From: Fasciolopsis buskii
Lineage: Eukaryota > Platyhelminthes > Trematoda > Plagiorchiida > Fasciolidae
Reading direction: 5' to 3'
NCBI GenBank assembly: GCA_008360955.1
Contig: LUCM01000147.1
Location: forward strand, 62,001 to 126,000
DNA length: 64,000 bases
Below are positions 12,841 to 25,185 of the stretch, in pieces. The translations under genes were made by a program, and so were the position numbers. The notes beneath the pieces are model-generated. The model saw only the letters and a list, made by a program, of their open reading frames with translations, did not search any database and was not told where the DNA came from. The number at the start of each line of letters is the position of its first letter. Position 1 is the stretch's first letter.

Positions 12841-15800
12841 ACATGTCACGAAAAATAATGAATGATTAGCACACATAAGATGAGAATGTATCTCCTGCGG
12901 CTTCGTCTGTGGACTCCACTAGGGTCAATAGTAGGGAATTATCTAACATTCTTGATGCCTTCTTCTCTCTCCAATAAGGGAACTTCATTGTCTATAATCG
13001 TATTTCCGTTACCCAATTTGATATTTGCGTGGGCTAGGTTCAGTCAGTTCTTTACCTGACTTATTCCAACCGAGCGATCGGTCTAGAGCAAGATATCATC
13101 AGCGTGATTTGTGCACAAAACTGTAACTGCAGAAGGCAGGTTCCAGTTAACTGACACGTTTCCTGGAAGTATGCCTGCACAACCCGAATTTTGTATACTC
13201 ACGTACAGTGTGTTGTTGTCCACATGCCTTGTATACCTGAGGTCACCTTTTAAGAAATCTCCTACCAACTTCTTTTCTCATTATGAAAGGAGCAAACTAC
13301 TTAAAATTCAGAAGTACGAAAGTTAATGCCGAATATATTTTTCATTTATCTGAAACTTGGCATTGCCCGGAATGAGTTCGTAATTCCACAAAAATATATC
13401 TCTTATTGGAATTAATAACGATTTGGTTGTCGATTCAGGAAACTGGTAAGCATGCATCGTGGCTCTAAGCGAGCAGTTCCACAGGGTAGCAAAACTTGCC
13501 TTTTGATTAGCTATACGAGATAACTTTTCATTACGAAATGCATAACTGTTGTTTCATATCTCATTGCAATACTAGAAAAAATAAAACCTCCATCATAATT
13601 GGTTAATAAAACTGCCTCACGGAGTCATTTCTTTTTCAGTGCAAGATAGATTAAATCAGAGCGCAAAATATGGAAAATCATGAAATATAATGATTTTGTT
13701 CACTTCCGTCGATTATCAGCATGACACAGCAGCCAAGCGGGAAATGCAAGTTTGTAATGGATAGCTCATTTTTCTCCTTTGAAAATTGTCTGACCAATGT
13801 GGATGAAATATGAATCGTGGGTTACTCAACAATCCTGTCAGTGAAGACTACTGGCACACCGCAAATCTGAAGTAGTAGGTAAATGTAAGTGCAATGGATT
13901 TTGACTCAATTTAACAATTACTCTGGTAAAAAATCAACACAACTGTGGTAATATCTCACCGAATCGGTAATCAGAACGAAAATGTCGTATGAGAAGGGCA
14001 ATGGAAAAATTAACCAACAGTATAGTCGGTCAGAAAGTTGATAGTGACCGAGAGTCAGTACCTCGTTGCAAATGATTTGTTCTCATTCGCACCTGGTTTC
14101 CTGTGGGAAACTGGATGTCTTGAATGCGTGCTAGAGTTCGATAGACCACTGTTTCCTTGTGGTGTCTCCGAGGTTGAATTTGAATCTTTATTTGCGAACA
14201 CTGCTAGTCCATAATTACTAAAAGCCCTAGTAAAAATTCTGTCTCCAAACCCTATGTCTAGTCCTATATGGATTATTTCAGTGTACCGAACTTTTCATCT
14301 AACGTGGATCTTTCCTCGCTTCTGGCAGCTATTAATGCGCAGTTGGGTGCAGTTCTGATTTTCTTGAAAATCGGCTTCATGTGATCATAGTTTCTGGATC
14401 AAATTATATAGGAACTAGAGTCTCAAACGAAATAGCGGGAATGAGCAAGAATGCTGTATTCAGTTCATTCCCCTAGACCATGATTCGTCGGAACCTAATT
14501 GTTAGTGGGATGAGGTCAACCTTTAAAATATCCATCTGTCGTAATTCTAATGCTAGGCTTTTTCTAACCGACGAACTGCTTTTGACCATTTGCCGTTTTT
14601 TTCGAAGTATTTCTCATGCACCATCAAGACCCAATTGGGTACTAAGAAACCACTGAAGCCCTAGTGATTCTCTAATGGACTCCACATCCGTGCACATTCC
14701 CTATGATTCAAGTTAGATCCCACTGCTAAATCAAATGGGAAGTATTAAATCATAAACGCGATTGGATAGAAGAATGCCGGGTAGTTAAGGCTAACAAGTG
14801 GCATCAATCGCGAAATCTGTCGTGTTTTTCCTCCATCCCGGAGCATGCTGCTGACGAAATAGGAACATATCAATTCACAAATGCCGCGATATTACTGAAC
14901 ACAAGCCAAACTAACGGAGTCAATGGACTCACCGTCAAAGCTTTTTGCAGAATATTCAAAATGTGGTACAAGGCCTTATCTAGGGAACACTCGAAAAATT
15001 CTCCTGATTTGTTATCCACTGCGCAAAACAGGAATCCTATCAGTTTCCTTGAAGGGCATGTGACTGTCGTTTCCTAATGGAATTATGCAGGAGTTAACCA
15101 AAAGCTTAGCTAGGTAAAGCTTTGTTTATCACGGCTATGTTGGGTTCAAAAGGCTAAGTCGTTAGTAAACACATGTTATACTATTTCCGCCTCACTAATA
15201 TTTGATTTACACGAATCGGCATTTTCGTCCAGTCGGTTAAAGTTCTGATCACCACCACTAGCAAAACGCTTTGCTGTTTTCCTAAATTCCATTATCCACT
15301 GCTACTTGCAAAGACATTTGAAAAAGCAGCTGATTTCGCGAGTACCCGTTGGTTGTGATGCTCTACTGATCAGGAATCCTAAGAAGCGTCGGTATTTGTG
15401 TACAGAATTTCATTTGCCTGTTCGATTTTTGATTTCGGTTATGAGTATCTGGTTGCGTCGATAACCGAGTAGAAAACAAAAATTGGAATGAAATTAGTCG
15501 GTGGACGGTGTGGACGTACTAATTAACACAGCAGCAGCATTAGTTATTGTTAATACCACAACAAAATAAGATCGAACGAAAACTAGGACGTCTCATTGCA
15601 TAGTATGACACTACAGGGTTGGTCCGGAATGATAGACACTTTGGGTGAGCAATGCCAGTGCCCAGTGCGGTTATGGTCAGTTGCGAAGGATACCAATTTT
15701 CCGAAGTATGCTCACCTTCAGCAGAAATAATCAACGATCGAAACATACATAAATGGGATAATCACGACTGCCAGTGTACTCGGATGCGTGAACGATTTCA

Positions 15801-16113
15801 TCTGCACCGAACAAGTGAATTTGAAGTTTATATATGGAGCAACGACACTATCGTTCATGGAGCGATTGGTTGAACAAATCTGGACAAATTTAGTTAGTCC
15901 ATGCCTGACATCATAAGAGCTACACAGGCAATGACCAGACAAAGACACTTCAGTTAACTGCTGCTGTCGAGCACATAGCCTTCTCATTGAACAATCTACA
16001 ACTGGCTGTTAACATGAGTGTATCACAACATTGCAAGCTCGACCCTCATGCCCATAGCTTACTTTGCGCCAACTCGAAAAGCCAGGGCACCGCATAAACA
16101 GGCCGGTTAAGGC
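12841..16113. other. No gene or repeat recognised
   Basis: Only scattered short frames between the SINE copy at 12.6-12.8 kb and the hairpin at 16.1 kb. No motif is recognised on either strand. Confidence 0.55.
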
Positions 16114-16271
16114 AACACATTTAGAAAACAGTTTGTTGAACAAGCTCGTTTTCAGTGATTCGTACTCATGCTATTACATCACCATATTTTCCAAATATGC
16201 AATGATGTAGTGGAATGAGTACGAATCACCGAAAACGAGCTTGTTTGCCAAATTGTTTTTTCTCAATGTGC
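16114..16271. repeat. Long imperfect hairpin, MITE-like foldback
   Basis: The core arms 16140-16181 and 16203-16244 are reverse complements at 38 of 42 positions. Pairing continues outward less perfectly, with a small indel, to about 16114 and 16271. The 21-base centre itself contains an inner 7-bp stem (CATATTT at 16183-16189 with AAATATG at 16193-16199, loop TCC). I see no clear flanking duplication and no reading frame. It could be an old miniature inverted-repeat transposon or a foldback copy of a larger element. Confidence 0.85.
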
Positions 16272-17814
16272 TCAGTGGGAGTTTCCAAGGAATTGAAACA
16301 AGCCAAGGACCCTGGAACACATTTGTTTTATAATATTTTAAGCCCTTACTACTTCAGATGATATCCGTATTTGGTATCTAGTGCAGGTATTGGAGACTGG
16401 CAGTTAGAGTGAATATTTCAACCTAGACATTCTATCTGATTTGTTTACTGCTTTTAAAATACAACTGCCACCAGATACACAGATTCAGGTGCAATTATTC
16501 ATATCATCTTACTTAGACCCAGTACCATTACTGATGGAAAGGAAAGTTTCGTGTAGCTGGACGCACAATACCTCGCGGTCGACAACACAGTGTGATAGTC
16601 TGTCCCGAAATCCGAACTGGAGCCTTGTGCTCAATCCTAAAACACAATCCAGGGGGAGTTACTTCAACTCAGGATTGTGATCACAACGTCCCTATAGAAT
16701 CTGGCGCATAGCTTGCAAGTATTACCTGATAATCGTTTGTGCCTGAATTAACATTGTTCCTTACGTACTCAACAGAACACGAGGAACGAGATGGACAATC
16801 ATCTTGCAGTGTGGTTTTCGCAACCTGCGCAATCATTGTTCCCTAGGGAGATGCCATCACATCACCCGTATTCTTTTCTACTTTGCTCTTATTTTGTGTC
16901 CATCTAATAAATCGGATTCAGTGACACTTAATTTCGTCTAGATTTCATCCTTTATTCATTCACACACGGTTACCTCATCGTACAGTGGAGCTTTTTGAGT
17001 TCTGAGGAAGTGTAAAGAGGAGGATCAAGCCAGAACCAAGACTTTTGTCTCCACGGTGGTACTAATCGTGCTGTCTATTTAGGAAAGCTGCTAGAGTGTG
17101 TGAGTCAAAAAGTTACTTGGTCATAATCATGATCAGAATGCTAAAATTCCGTCCTAAAGCGAACCAAACTTGAAAAGAATAGTATTTCACTGTGTCAACT
17201 GTCGGATACAGGCACCAATTGCACACGGTTACTGACGAATTTCGCAAATCAGATAACCTATTTGTCGTACGACAATTATGTTTTGCCAACCACCCACCAT
17301 CTAAAATCGTCTCCCCATCGATTCCGTAGCAATCTCGTTTGCTTCCCGTATTGGTGACGTTAGCAATCATCACGATTTGTTTGTCATCAATCATTCAATT
17401 ATCACTCATCGCGGGTATGGCTATCGCGGGTTTCGAAATTCAACAACAACGATTTGATGCTCGCAAATGGCTGACTGAAAATAGGCTGGTTTATCCGACT
17501 CGTTAATCAATCACACGGAGGCTGACTTATATCTAATAACCCAAGAGGGATTCAGGTAACAAGATAATCTGACCAAATAAACTTGGGGGTGGAGAAACGG
17601 AATTGTCCAACAAATGTTCATGGTATGAGAATCAAGAGTGGCCGGGTCCCATTTTGCCATTCAAAGAGCAAGTAATTAAAACTCAAAAGACCATTGAAAT
17701 GAACTCCTGAAAGTCTCCCGATTACTAAGTTTAGATTAATTGATCTTTTGGCGTAAAATATGCAGCTGTTCGTCCTGTCAGAATGAACTCAGTTTATTTG
17801 TTGAATCCAAACTA
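16272..17814. other. No gene recognised
   Basis: A 93-codon minus frame (17113-17394) is the only notable one and has no recognisable domain. I looked here for the 5' part of the RTE element and found no endonuclease motifs. Confidence 0.5.
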
Positions 17815-18840
17815 TGCAACTGCATTCCAGTTTATGCACCGGTGTTATTCAGTTGCTTATCTCTTTGCCCATGCTGGTCGGCTTCCAAACCGGTCAGACT
17901 TGTATTCACCATGTTTCATGTCAACGACAGGTGTTACAAAACAGGCTCATCTGTCATAGAAACACGATCTCTATCCTTATCGAGTTAGATGCAGTGTTCG
18001 ACTCAGTCGATTGTAAAGTTATCTCTTACCAAATAGTATGCCAGTTTCTGTGAACGAACACAAATGTGACTTTGTGACTATAGCAATCTTTCGAAATAGC
18101 TAATGTCGAAAGGTGGTGTTTATCACGACAACCCTGTTTCACTTTTGTTGCACAACTTTATCGTTTAAATGATTACACAGATTGTACTATCTTCTTGTGA
18201 TAATGGCGGCGCTGATATGTGTCAAGAGGAGAAATATGTATGTTATGCTTCTTAGAAAAGACACAGGAAGGTTGTTGGCATATCTCGACCCCAGGAAGGG
18301 TAGCGCAGACATCTTTGAGATGCCGTTTACACTTTCGGAAAGTGAAATATTGTTGCAGCCCTGGACTGCCAGAATGTCCAATCTTGTTCCTGCAAAGACG
18401 GAGTTGGGTGGGGTGACTAGGTCCTGCTATATTGGCAGTTAAATTTCATCATTTGATTGCATATGATAGACTGGTCCCACTATACGATTGGGCAGCAAGG
18501 CCGTTGCGGACAGCTGGGGGAAGAATGTCAGTGTTTGAACACGTGTCTGCGTGGCACTGCTGTAACTCAGAGGTGTGTCTCACAGTGCTGGGCCAAAAGG
18601 CTTTACAGGCACTACAATTGAAAAAAGTCCTCGGAATTTGTTATGCATAACCGTAGATGGACTCCCCGATTATGTACTACCGACCAAGACAAGTAATGAC
18701 TGATAGATGTTTCTAGACGTCAGCTCATTCCCCGAAGGATGTATTGACCTAAGCAAGTCAAGTAAGAGTACCGGGCTTGGGTTCTATGCCAAAATGACAG
18801 AAACTTAATACACCGATTAAACATGCTGTCTGAGGGGGTG
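17815..18840 (+). pseudogene. Degenerate RTE-type LINE reverse transcriptase, 3' part
   Basis: The translation follows the order of RTE-clade RTs known from flukes, but with frameshifts and stops. First comes a fingers segment, GFQTGQTCIHHV, where family members usually have a G-F-R-P-G-R box. It is followed by RQVLQNRL and then palm motif A, LIELDAVFDSVD (17979-18014), which keeps its first aspartate. From 18215 a second frame reads VMLLRKDTGRLLAYLD, where the usual YADD box has been lost. ILLQPWTARMSNLV and RSCYIGS follow, ending near 18441. A third frame continues with VPLYDWAARPLRT and NSEVCLTVLGQKALQ (about 18470-18650). LT-ASQVRVPGLG near 18750 matches the C-terminal end. No endonuclease domain is visible upstream, so the copy is 5'-truncated. 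The loss of YADD and several frame breaks make it dead. The family call comes from remembered motif order and not from a search. Confidence 0.85.
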
Positions 18841-20570
18841 ATTTGAATTGCTGGGATTACAGAGGTGACATCAACAAACCAGTAATCTTCCTCTAGAGAT
18901 TGTTTTGGCCGGCAGCAAAAATGAAGTACGAAAAAGGGGAATCTGAAGAATAATTCTCCATTACTGTTTTGTTGTCCTCATGATATCGGTAACAGCATTA
19001 GTAACACAGACGAGATGCACCATCATCTGGAGCGTTAAACTGACTATGCTGATAGAACAGAGTACTGACATCGCCTGGTGTGTTGCTTTCGCCGCTAGGA
19101 TTAACTCAATAGTGCGCTAATCTACCCAATGAAAAATGACCGATCATTCCAAATTAAACTACCGGATATTTCAGAGTGCAATTCAACAGGGCTTGTATAA
19201 TTAAGGTATAAGATTTATCGATTATTTGTAAGGAAACAACGCAGTCTTGCCGTCCATGTCCAACGGAAATATAAAACATTGTTTTGAAGGGCTCCACAGG
19301 CAAAACTGTGTCCATAATAGACATGTTACTCAGAAACTGCAAGATCTTTATCCAGCTGGTTTCCAAAAGCTGGCCAGCTTGATGTCCCTTGAATATAGTC
19401 CCGAAGTGCCAATGAAACAGCGGTCCCCAAATCCTGACCACGAAATGAAAGATGTCAGCAGGATTTTACAAACCAGTTATTGGATCCCAATTTCGCACAA
19501 AACTATATCTGACAACTTATACTGTTTTACCAACCGAATATTACTTAAAATTTCTACCATTTTAAGTTTTCTATCACTTCTGGAAAGGCTTTTCGACCAT
19601 TGAGAATCTGCTATTGGGAAAGTGATCAGCCCACTTAAGGCATACAGACTTAGAGCACCGTTACCGCTTTCTGTTCAACAATGGTTCGTAAAACAGCAGG
19701 TACATGTAGAAAATTTTCACAAATTACCCGGCTAACAGGTTGTATATCTTAAGATACGGAAAAACCATATTCAGCATTTTTTTTTCTCTCAGGTTAACAA
19801 AATTCGCGTGTGTCATTTAAACGGCCACGAGACGCGAATCTACACGCCGGAACCCCGGGGCTTCCGACATTGACAACTTATGGATTTCACATGCTTTTCA
19901 ACTATCCGTCTAATTTGGTTTTGAAATGAAAACGAAAAGATGCGAGAATGCACTTCCCATACTTCGCTAATCCGCAATATTATGACCCTACGCGAACCGA
20001 AGAACATTTTATCTTGCAGTCAGACAAGCTTCTTAGATAGTCCACCTATTCTTGGCATTGTCAGAAAATACCAAAGACTTGTTTGTATTCGCATGGCTAC
20101 GTCACTGTTGGAACGAAATGCGATTACCTCTGGTGTTACTCTGTTGCCTGGACTAGACGTTGCCCACATGTACTGTTTGTAAAACCACATTCGCTTCTGG
20201 GAAGGGAAATTCTGTGTTTCCAGAAATTTCAAGATGAAAACGAGGTTGGCAAGTCACTTGCACATTTACTTCAACATGTGTACCATTTTTGTTGTACTTC
20301 TTCTACGTCTCCAGGACAGAAGAAAAAATATAATTTATCGAATTTGAAAACCCAAGGCAACGTTTTTGTTTTGTTATGTCGACCAAGAATTCATCAGCGC
20401 GATCGAAAGAAAGCCACTTTGGTTATTTGGTTCACCTTAAGAATGTCACTAGCATCGAGGTGGTTTGCTTTTCCGCAATAACGTGTGTGATCAAAGCCAA
20501 ACGACGCACACAAACCTCGTCACATTAGTTTCGGGGACCGAGAGAAAACAGAAGAAACGACGTGTGTGTG
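18841..20570. other. No gene recognised
   Basis: A plus frame of 118 codons (19247-19603) and a minus frame of 95 codons (19154-19441) overlap, with no recognisable domain in either. A GC-richer patch lies near 19815-19870. Confidence 0.5.
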
Positions 20571-20645
20571 CTTATATATATGTATATGTATATGCATTTA
20601 TATATATATATATATGTATACATATATATACCAAAAGAGAGAGAG
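20571..20645. repeat. Compound TG / TA microsatellite followed by (GA)n
   Basis: Interrupted TATA/TGTATA units, with a short GTGTGTGTG leader just upstream (20562-20570) and a GAGAGAGAG tail to about 20645. Open frames through it (poly Tyr/Ile) are artefacts. Confidence 0.95.
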
Positions 20646-22089
20646 CAATAGAATGAACTGATCGGGTCAACTGATCTCAACCAAAAGAGTGCACGTGAAA
20701 ACGTGACCTTAGGAAAACAAAAGCTGCTAAAATTCAGTGCAAATCGAATGCTCATTTGGATCAAATGATTCCAGTAATATGCGGCTGTACGAATGAAAAT
20801 TCCCTATGATCAGTGCTGATGAGCCATAGATAAGTTAAAATTGGCAACGGGTCGTTATTGTTTGTACACTTTATGGTACATTTGAATACAGAAACGAACA
20901 AAATCTGTGACAGATCGGTGAAAGTAATTCTGTTTAAGTCGTGAAATCAGTGATTTACAATGATTTCTCATAAGATGATTAAAATCCCGAAGGGATTAAT
21001 TTTCCCAAAGAGACGGCACTCTGGTTTTTAATTAAGAAACCACGGAAAATTTATAAAATAATTTCTTCCATGCTAAAGATCATCGGTGGCTTATATTCAC
21101 TACGTTTGTGCTGGGATGTCCACTGACCATGAGAGACTTTGAGTCGAAGGTTTCAACCATTAGGCCAACCGAGCGGAATGTCAACAGTTTATTAAATATC
21201 AGCACTAAATGGCATGGCATCCTCATCTGGGGGTTTCTTATTTCTTGCGTTAGATGCTGGGGCTCGAAAAGCACACGAAAGTATAAAGGCTCTAAGGATG
21301 CACTCTGCTTATAGGTTCTAACAAAGATAGTAACCATAATGCGCTGTCGATTTGCAGTGCTACAATTCGTTAATCTCCGGCACTTTCACTTGGAAGTTTG
21401 TATGAACTTTTTTTTCAGGAGACCTAGACCCGGTTATTCGAAGAAAACTTTCATCCGGAACATTCATGTATTTATCATCCTCATTAACTTGATGTACACG
21501 TTCGTAAAAATCGACCTTATCCGGGAAACGGCAACTTGCTGACTGAAAAGTCCCTGCCCCAGTGGGACAACAACAGGCAAGACGATCGGTTGGTGCTTTG
21601 TTAATACTAACACCTTATCGCCGTTTGGACGAATTATCTGCTTAACCAATATTTTGAACTTTCGAGCTCATTTAACCACGTGTGGTTTTCATTCAAGGAT
21701 CATTGATCGATGAGAATATTAAGGATGATCTTGTTATTCTTGGAAGCATTCAATGCTTTCATCAGGATGGTGTACAATACAGAACGGAAGTGATCGGCGG
21801 CGTTAACACCTGCATTGTTAGCCACTGTTCAGGCAAGTCCAGCACCGTCTTCAATTTCTCCACTATAGCGGTTAAATGTCATCCCAAATTTCCCCTTTTC
21901 ATGTCACGGTAATTTGTGACAAATATATTACTCCACTTTGTCCTATACACAATGTTGATTTGTCCTTTGACACTTTCATTTTTGTCCCTGTTCCATTATA
22001 GTCTGAATGGACAATCTTATTTATGCTTACCACGTCCACACCTATCTCGGCTTGCTTTCGGTTTAGCTGATCTATGTCTTGTCCCTGTT
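20646..22089. other. No gene recognised; pyrimidine-rich stretch begins near 21.9 kb
   Basis: The frame 21682-21912 (GSLIDENIKDDLVILGSIQC) looks protein-like but matches nothing I know. It may belong to the 5' end of the LINE that follows. Confidence 0.45.
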
Positions 22090-24060
22090 AAATGTGGTAC
22101 AGTTTTAGGCGGGCTAGTCACCAAGCCGACTGATCTTCTTCATTTGCGACCGCGAGCCCATGCTTTGTGGAGTGATCATTCTCCCGTTTCAGTTAAACCA
22201 ATTATTTATTCCCGCTCCACAAATCAGTCATTTGCTAGAACGAAACAAATCAAGGCTAGGATAAACATCCAGTCTCCCACCAATTTATCCATAATTTGAC
22301 CATCCTGCCCTGTAGCATACATTTGGTTTCCCTTTAAATAGTCTCTCTTTTTGTAAATGTATTGGCAAAGGCACTGAACGAAATCTCTGGCCTACGATAT
22401 TAAATTCGAACGAAAAGATAGCTTCACTCCAACTTACGTTTCTGAGATGACCATAAAAAGAAATGGCCTATAAACTTCATAACCGAGCTTCTGTGGAATA
22501 TTGCTCCGTTTCCGTTTGCTGATGGGGCAGACAAAACAATTGAAATCGTCTCTCGCCAGTCTTTTTTGGCCACTAATAACAGTTAAGTTTTTTGGCGTGC
22601 TTTCAGTTTCTTATGCGGGTAATTCATTTGGCTGCCGATTTGCGGTACCGATGCTGATATTCTGAATGTCACAATCATTCATCAATTCTGCGATACTCTG
22701 TTAAAATATACAATGCCTAGTGCCTCAGAATTTGTAACCTTTTTCCCCAAATCAGCTATTCAAGCTACTTCGATCATTCAAAATAATGTCCGTTTTCCAC
22801 GATTATCAATTGAAGCAGTTTTTATCAAGGTAGTCATGCCTGGTCTCTTCAAAATGTCCTTTTTTACCCATGTTACCCCATCCATTGAAAATCAACAAAG
22901 ACGTTTATTATCCCCAAACGCAACTTGAAATATTTTGTCAAAGCAATTTCGTCACATTGTCATTACCGTACCCGCTCTTAAATTAACCAAACGTGCTGTC
23001 CTAAGTCGTTTATGTTCCTCCTTCCGTAGCACTACGGATCTAGTTCAGTTGGCATACAGGCCCAACAGATGTACTCTGAATGCAGCAGCCTCACTCACCG
23101 AGTTTAATCCGTTCCATAAAATCATTCCCTTATTCTGCTCTAGATTGTTCCTCTGTCTTCGGTTACGTTCCGCGTTCTGTCTTTCTTCATAAGCTTGGGT
23201 TGTTCGGATGTCTCTTTTCCAAACCGTCGAGAATGAAAGACAAACTTTCTGATAGAACTTACTAAACTTCGTTGTCGTTTATGGATTCCAGTCTTTAACA
23301 CCTCATGCCCTCAAATAGTTAGTCTTGTCTTCTCAATATTTATCTTTGTGATTAGCCCACCGATCCACTGGCTGAGATTCCTAACTATACAGACGATCTC
23401 GTACCATGTAAACGGGTTTCCAATCACCCAGACTTCACATGTCTCTGAAAGCCGAAGTAACAATCAGATCTCATCTGATCTCCTCCGTCTTTATCCTAAT
23501 ACATCTAATGGTTTCACCCTTTCTTGATCCCATGTCCGCAATAAGCATTTGAAAGTAGACGCCTTTTCCTGTCCTAGAACCAATTATGCCGAACTTTTAT
23601 GTTACAGTTTTGCACCAATCTACAATGGACCTCTTATATCCTCGACTGCACCAAACGGATAAGCTGCCCGTCTTTTCCAGTCCATGGACTGAAACGCTTT
23701 GAACCAAACGAAACTGTTACCATTTTCGTTATCTATCATTGCGTTCTCTCATCTAAGTCTGCTGCACTCCAATCATGTTTCTGGGCCTGATAAACACAGA
23801 TTTTCACTTATTTTACAGAGATCAATTTACCAGTGATTGTTTTTCCACTCTTGTTAAGTCTGCTATTAGCAAATTATTTAATTTCCACATAAAAATTTTT
23901 CATGGAAATCGCTGACTTTCTTGCCCATCTCTTTTACACGGTGATCTGTCTTCCTGTTGTCCAGTCATTCGGAGTACGGGCTGATTGTCTCTCTATTATT
24001 AAGGCTTACCAGAAATCTACTGTGTCAAGTTTTGTACAAAATATTGGTTAAAAAGGAAGA
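22090..24060 (+). pseudogene. Degenerate CR1/Jockey-type LINE (endonuclease end, RT, thumb)
   Basis: Remnants appear in the order expected of a non-LTR element read left to right. The end of the endonuclease is recognisable as KPTDLL, then SDHSPVSVK (22171-22197), which is the SDH catalytic motif. RT fingers read LVQLAYRPNRCTLNAAASL (about 23040-23095). In a shifted frame comes motif A, LDCSSVFGYVPRSVFLHKL, ending in KLSDRTY near 23262. Motif C is present as NYTDDLVPC (23383-23409), a YADD variant. The thumb resembles TKRISCPSFPVHGLKRF (23648-23698) followed by YHCVLSSKSAA. Weak C-terminal similarity runs to about 24060. Stops and frameshifts occur in every segment, and the N-terminal part of the RT (22300-22930) is barely recognisable. 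The pyrimidine-rich composition of 21.9-24.0 kb sets it apart from its neighbours. It is inactive. Confidence 0.8.
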
Positions 24061-25002
24061 AATTATGGGAGAGGACATTGATAAAATCAAAAGCGAAAAG
24101 TTTCACATCGTACCACACCTTCGATGTGCTTACACGTTGATAGTGTACTCTGTGTTCCGCGTACCAATAAATTTGTTTTTGCTACACAATGGTATGTAAG
24201 CTTCCCAACAGACAGACACTCGTCAAACGATTCAATACCGTGGAGTGGGATACAGCCCAAACATGTGTGTGCAGCGCTTTTATTTTTTATTGGCAAGTTG
24301 GGCGTTGACGATGCATGCTAAACAATTGGAAAGTCACATTAGATTAGTATGGTCTGTATACGTGTGTATAAACAGATTAACAGTCACGATTAGCAAACTG
24401 CACTAAACTTTCGAATTACTTGACTCACCTTGTGACAAATGGATGCCAGTTTTAGTTTTGATGAAACTAGATATTAAAACCCAAGATCATTTTGACCTCT
24501 ACTTAGTATAGTTTACGTTTAGTATAATATCGGTTCAACATTCTTATATGCATCCCCAAGCCAAAATCATTGAAAATGAGCATGTGAAACTGGAATTGTA
24601 CTTAAATGTCACCTAGCTTACAAATTACCCAATAAGTGGAAACAAGTAACTATCCCAGTCAAATTACATTGTGAAATATTCACATGTGAACTAACGTTTG
24701 TTTGTAAATACATTTGACATCTAATATGTGCACCAGAAGAACAATGAATTTTGCCACTTTATGCATCCAGATATACTTCTATGATAAATGGTTGCAACGG
24801 TGATTTGTAGCATGCCTATGAACTATACCGAGTTCGCTTCAGATTACCCGTTTCAAAAACCAATTGAATCAAAATCAGACGTTATTACGGGTTTGTATTT
24901 GAGATGCTCATGAATTAAACGTGAATTAATTCATATGAATCAAACGCTGATGTTAAGAATATCCGGATACAGCTAATTTGTGAGTACCCTCGTTAGAATT
25001 AA
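24061..25002. other. No gene recognised
   Basis: AT-rich spacer between the CR1/Jockey-type remnant and the second RTE scrap. Confidence 0.5.
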
Positions 25003-25185
25003 CATGCTCGCAGGCGAACTGGATGAGGTAAATAGACTCAGTTATTTGGGTAGCTGTATCTCAAATATTGATCGCATATCGGATGCGCGCGTACAAGTTT
25101 GATTGACATTCACCATTCCGGGGGTATCTGTGGGTCGGCGTGACATCCGGGTTCGTTCAATGATCGAGTACACGCAGCACTATTG
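25003..25185 (+). pseudogene. RTE-type LINE fragment (RT C-terminal portion)
   Basis: The plus-strand translation from 25003 reads MLAGELDEVNRLSYLGSCIS, the block that follows the catalytic centre in fluke RTE elements. A weaker match to the R-R-D-I-R block (GRRDIR, near 25132) follows, with an in-frame stop between them. It overlaps in content with the element at 17.8-18.8 kb (the YLGS/YIGS block), so it is a separate copy. It is too short to assign more finely. Confidence 0.75.

Noticed and set aside
15540..15987. Overlapping minus-strand frames that look like retroelement protein
   Set aside because: No reverse-transcriptase, endonuclease or integrase motif could be read, and a plus-strand frame overlaps them.
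20817..20835. CTGATGAGCCATAGA, also found near 58008, as a possible hammerhead core or shared repeat
   Set aside because: The match is only about 15 bases, the flanks differ, and no GAAA box follows within a plausible distance in either place.
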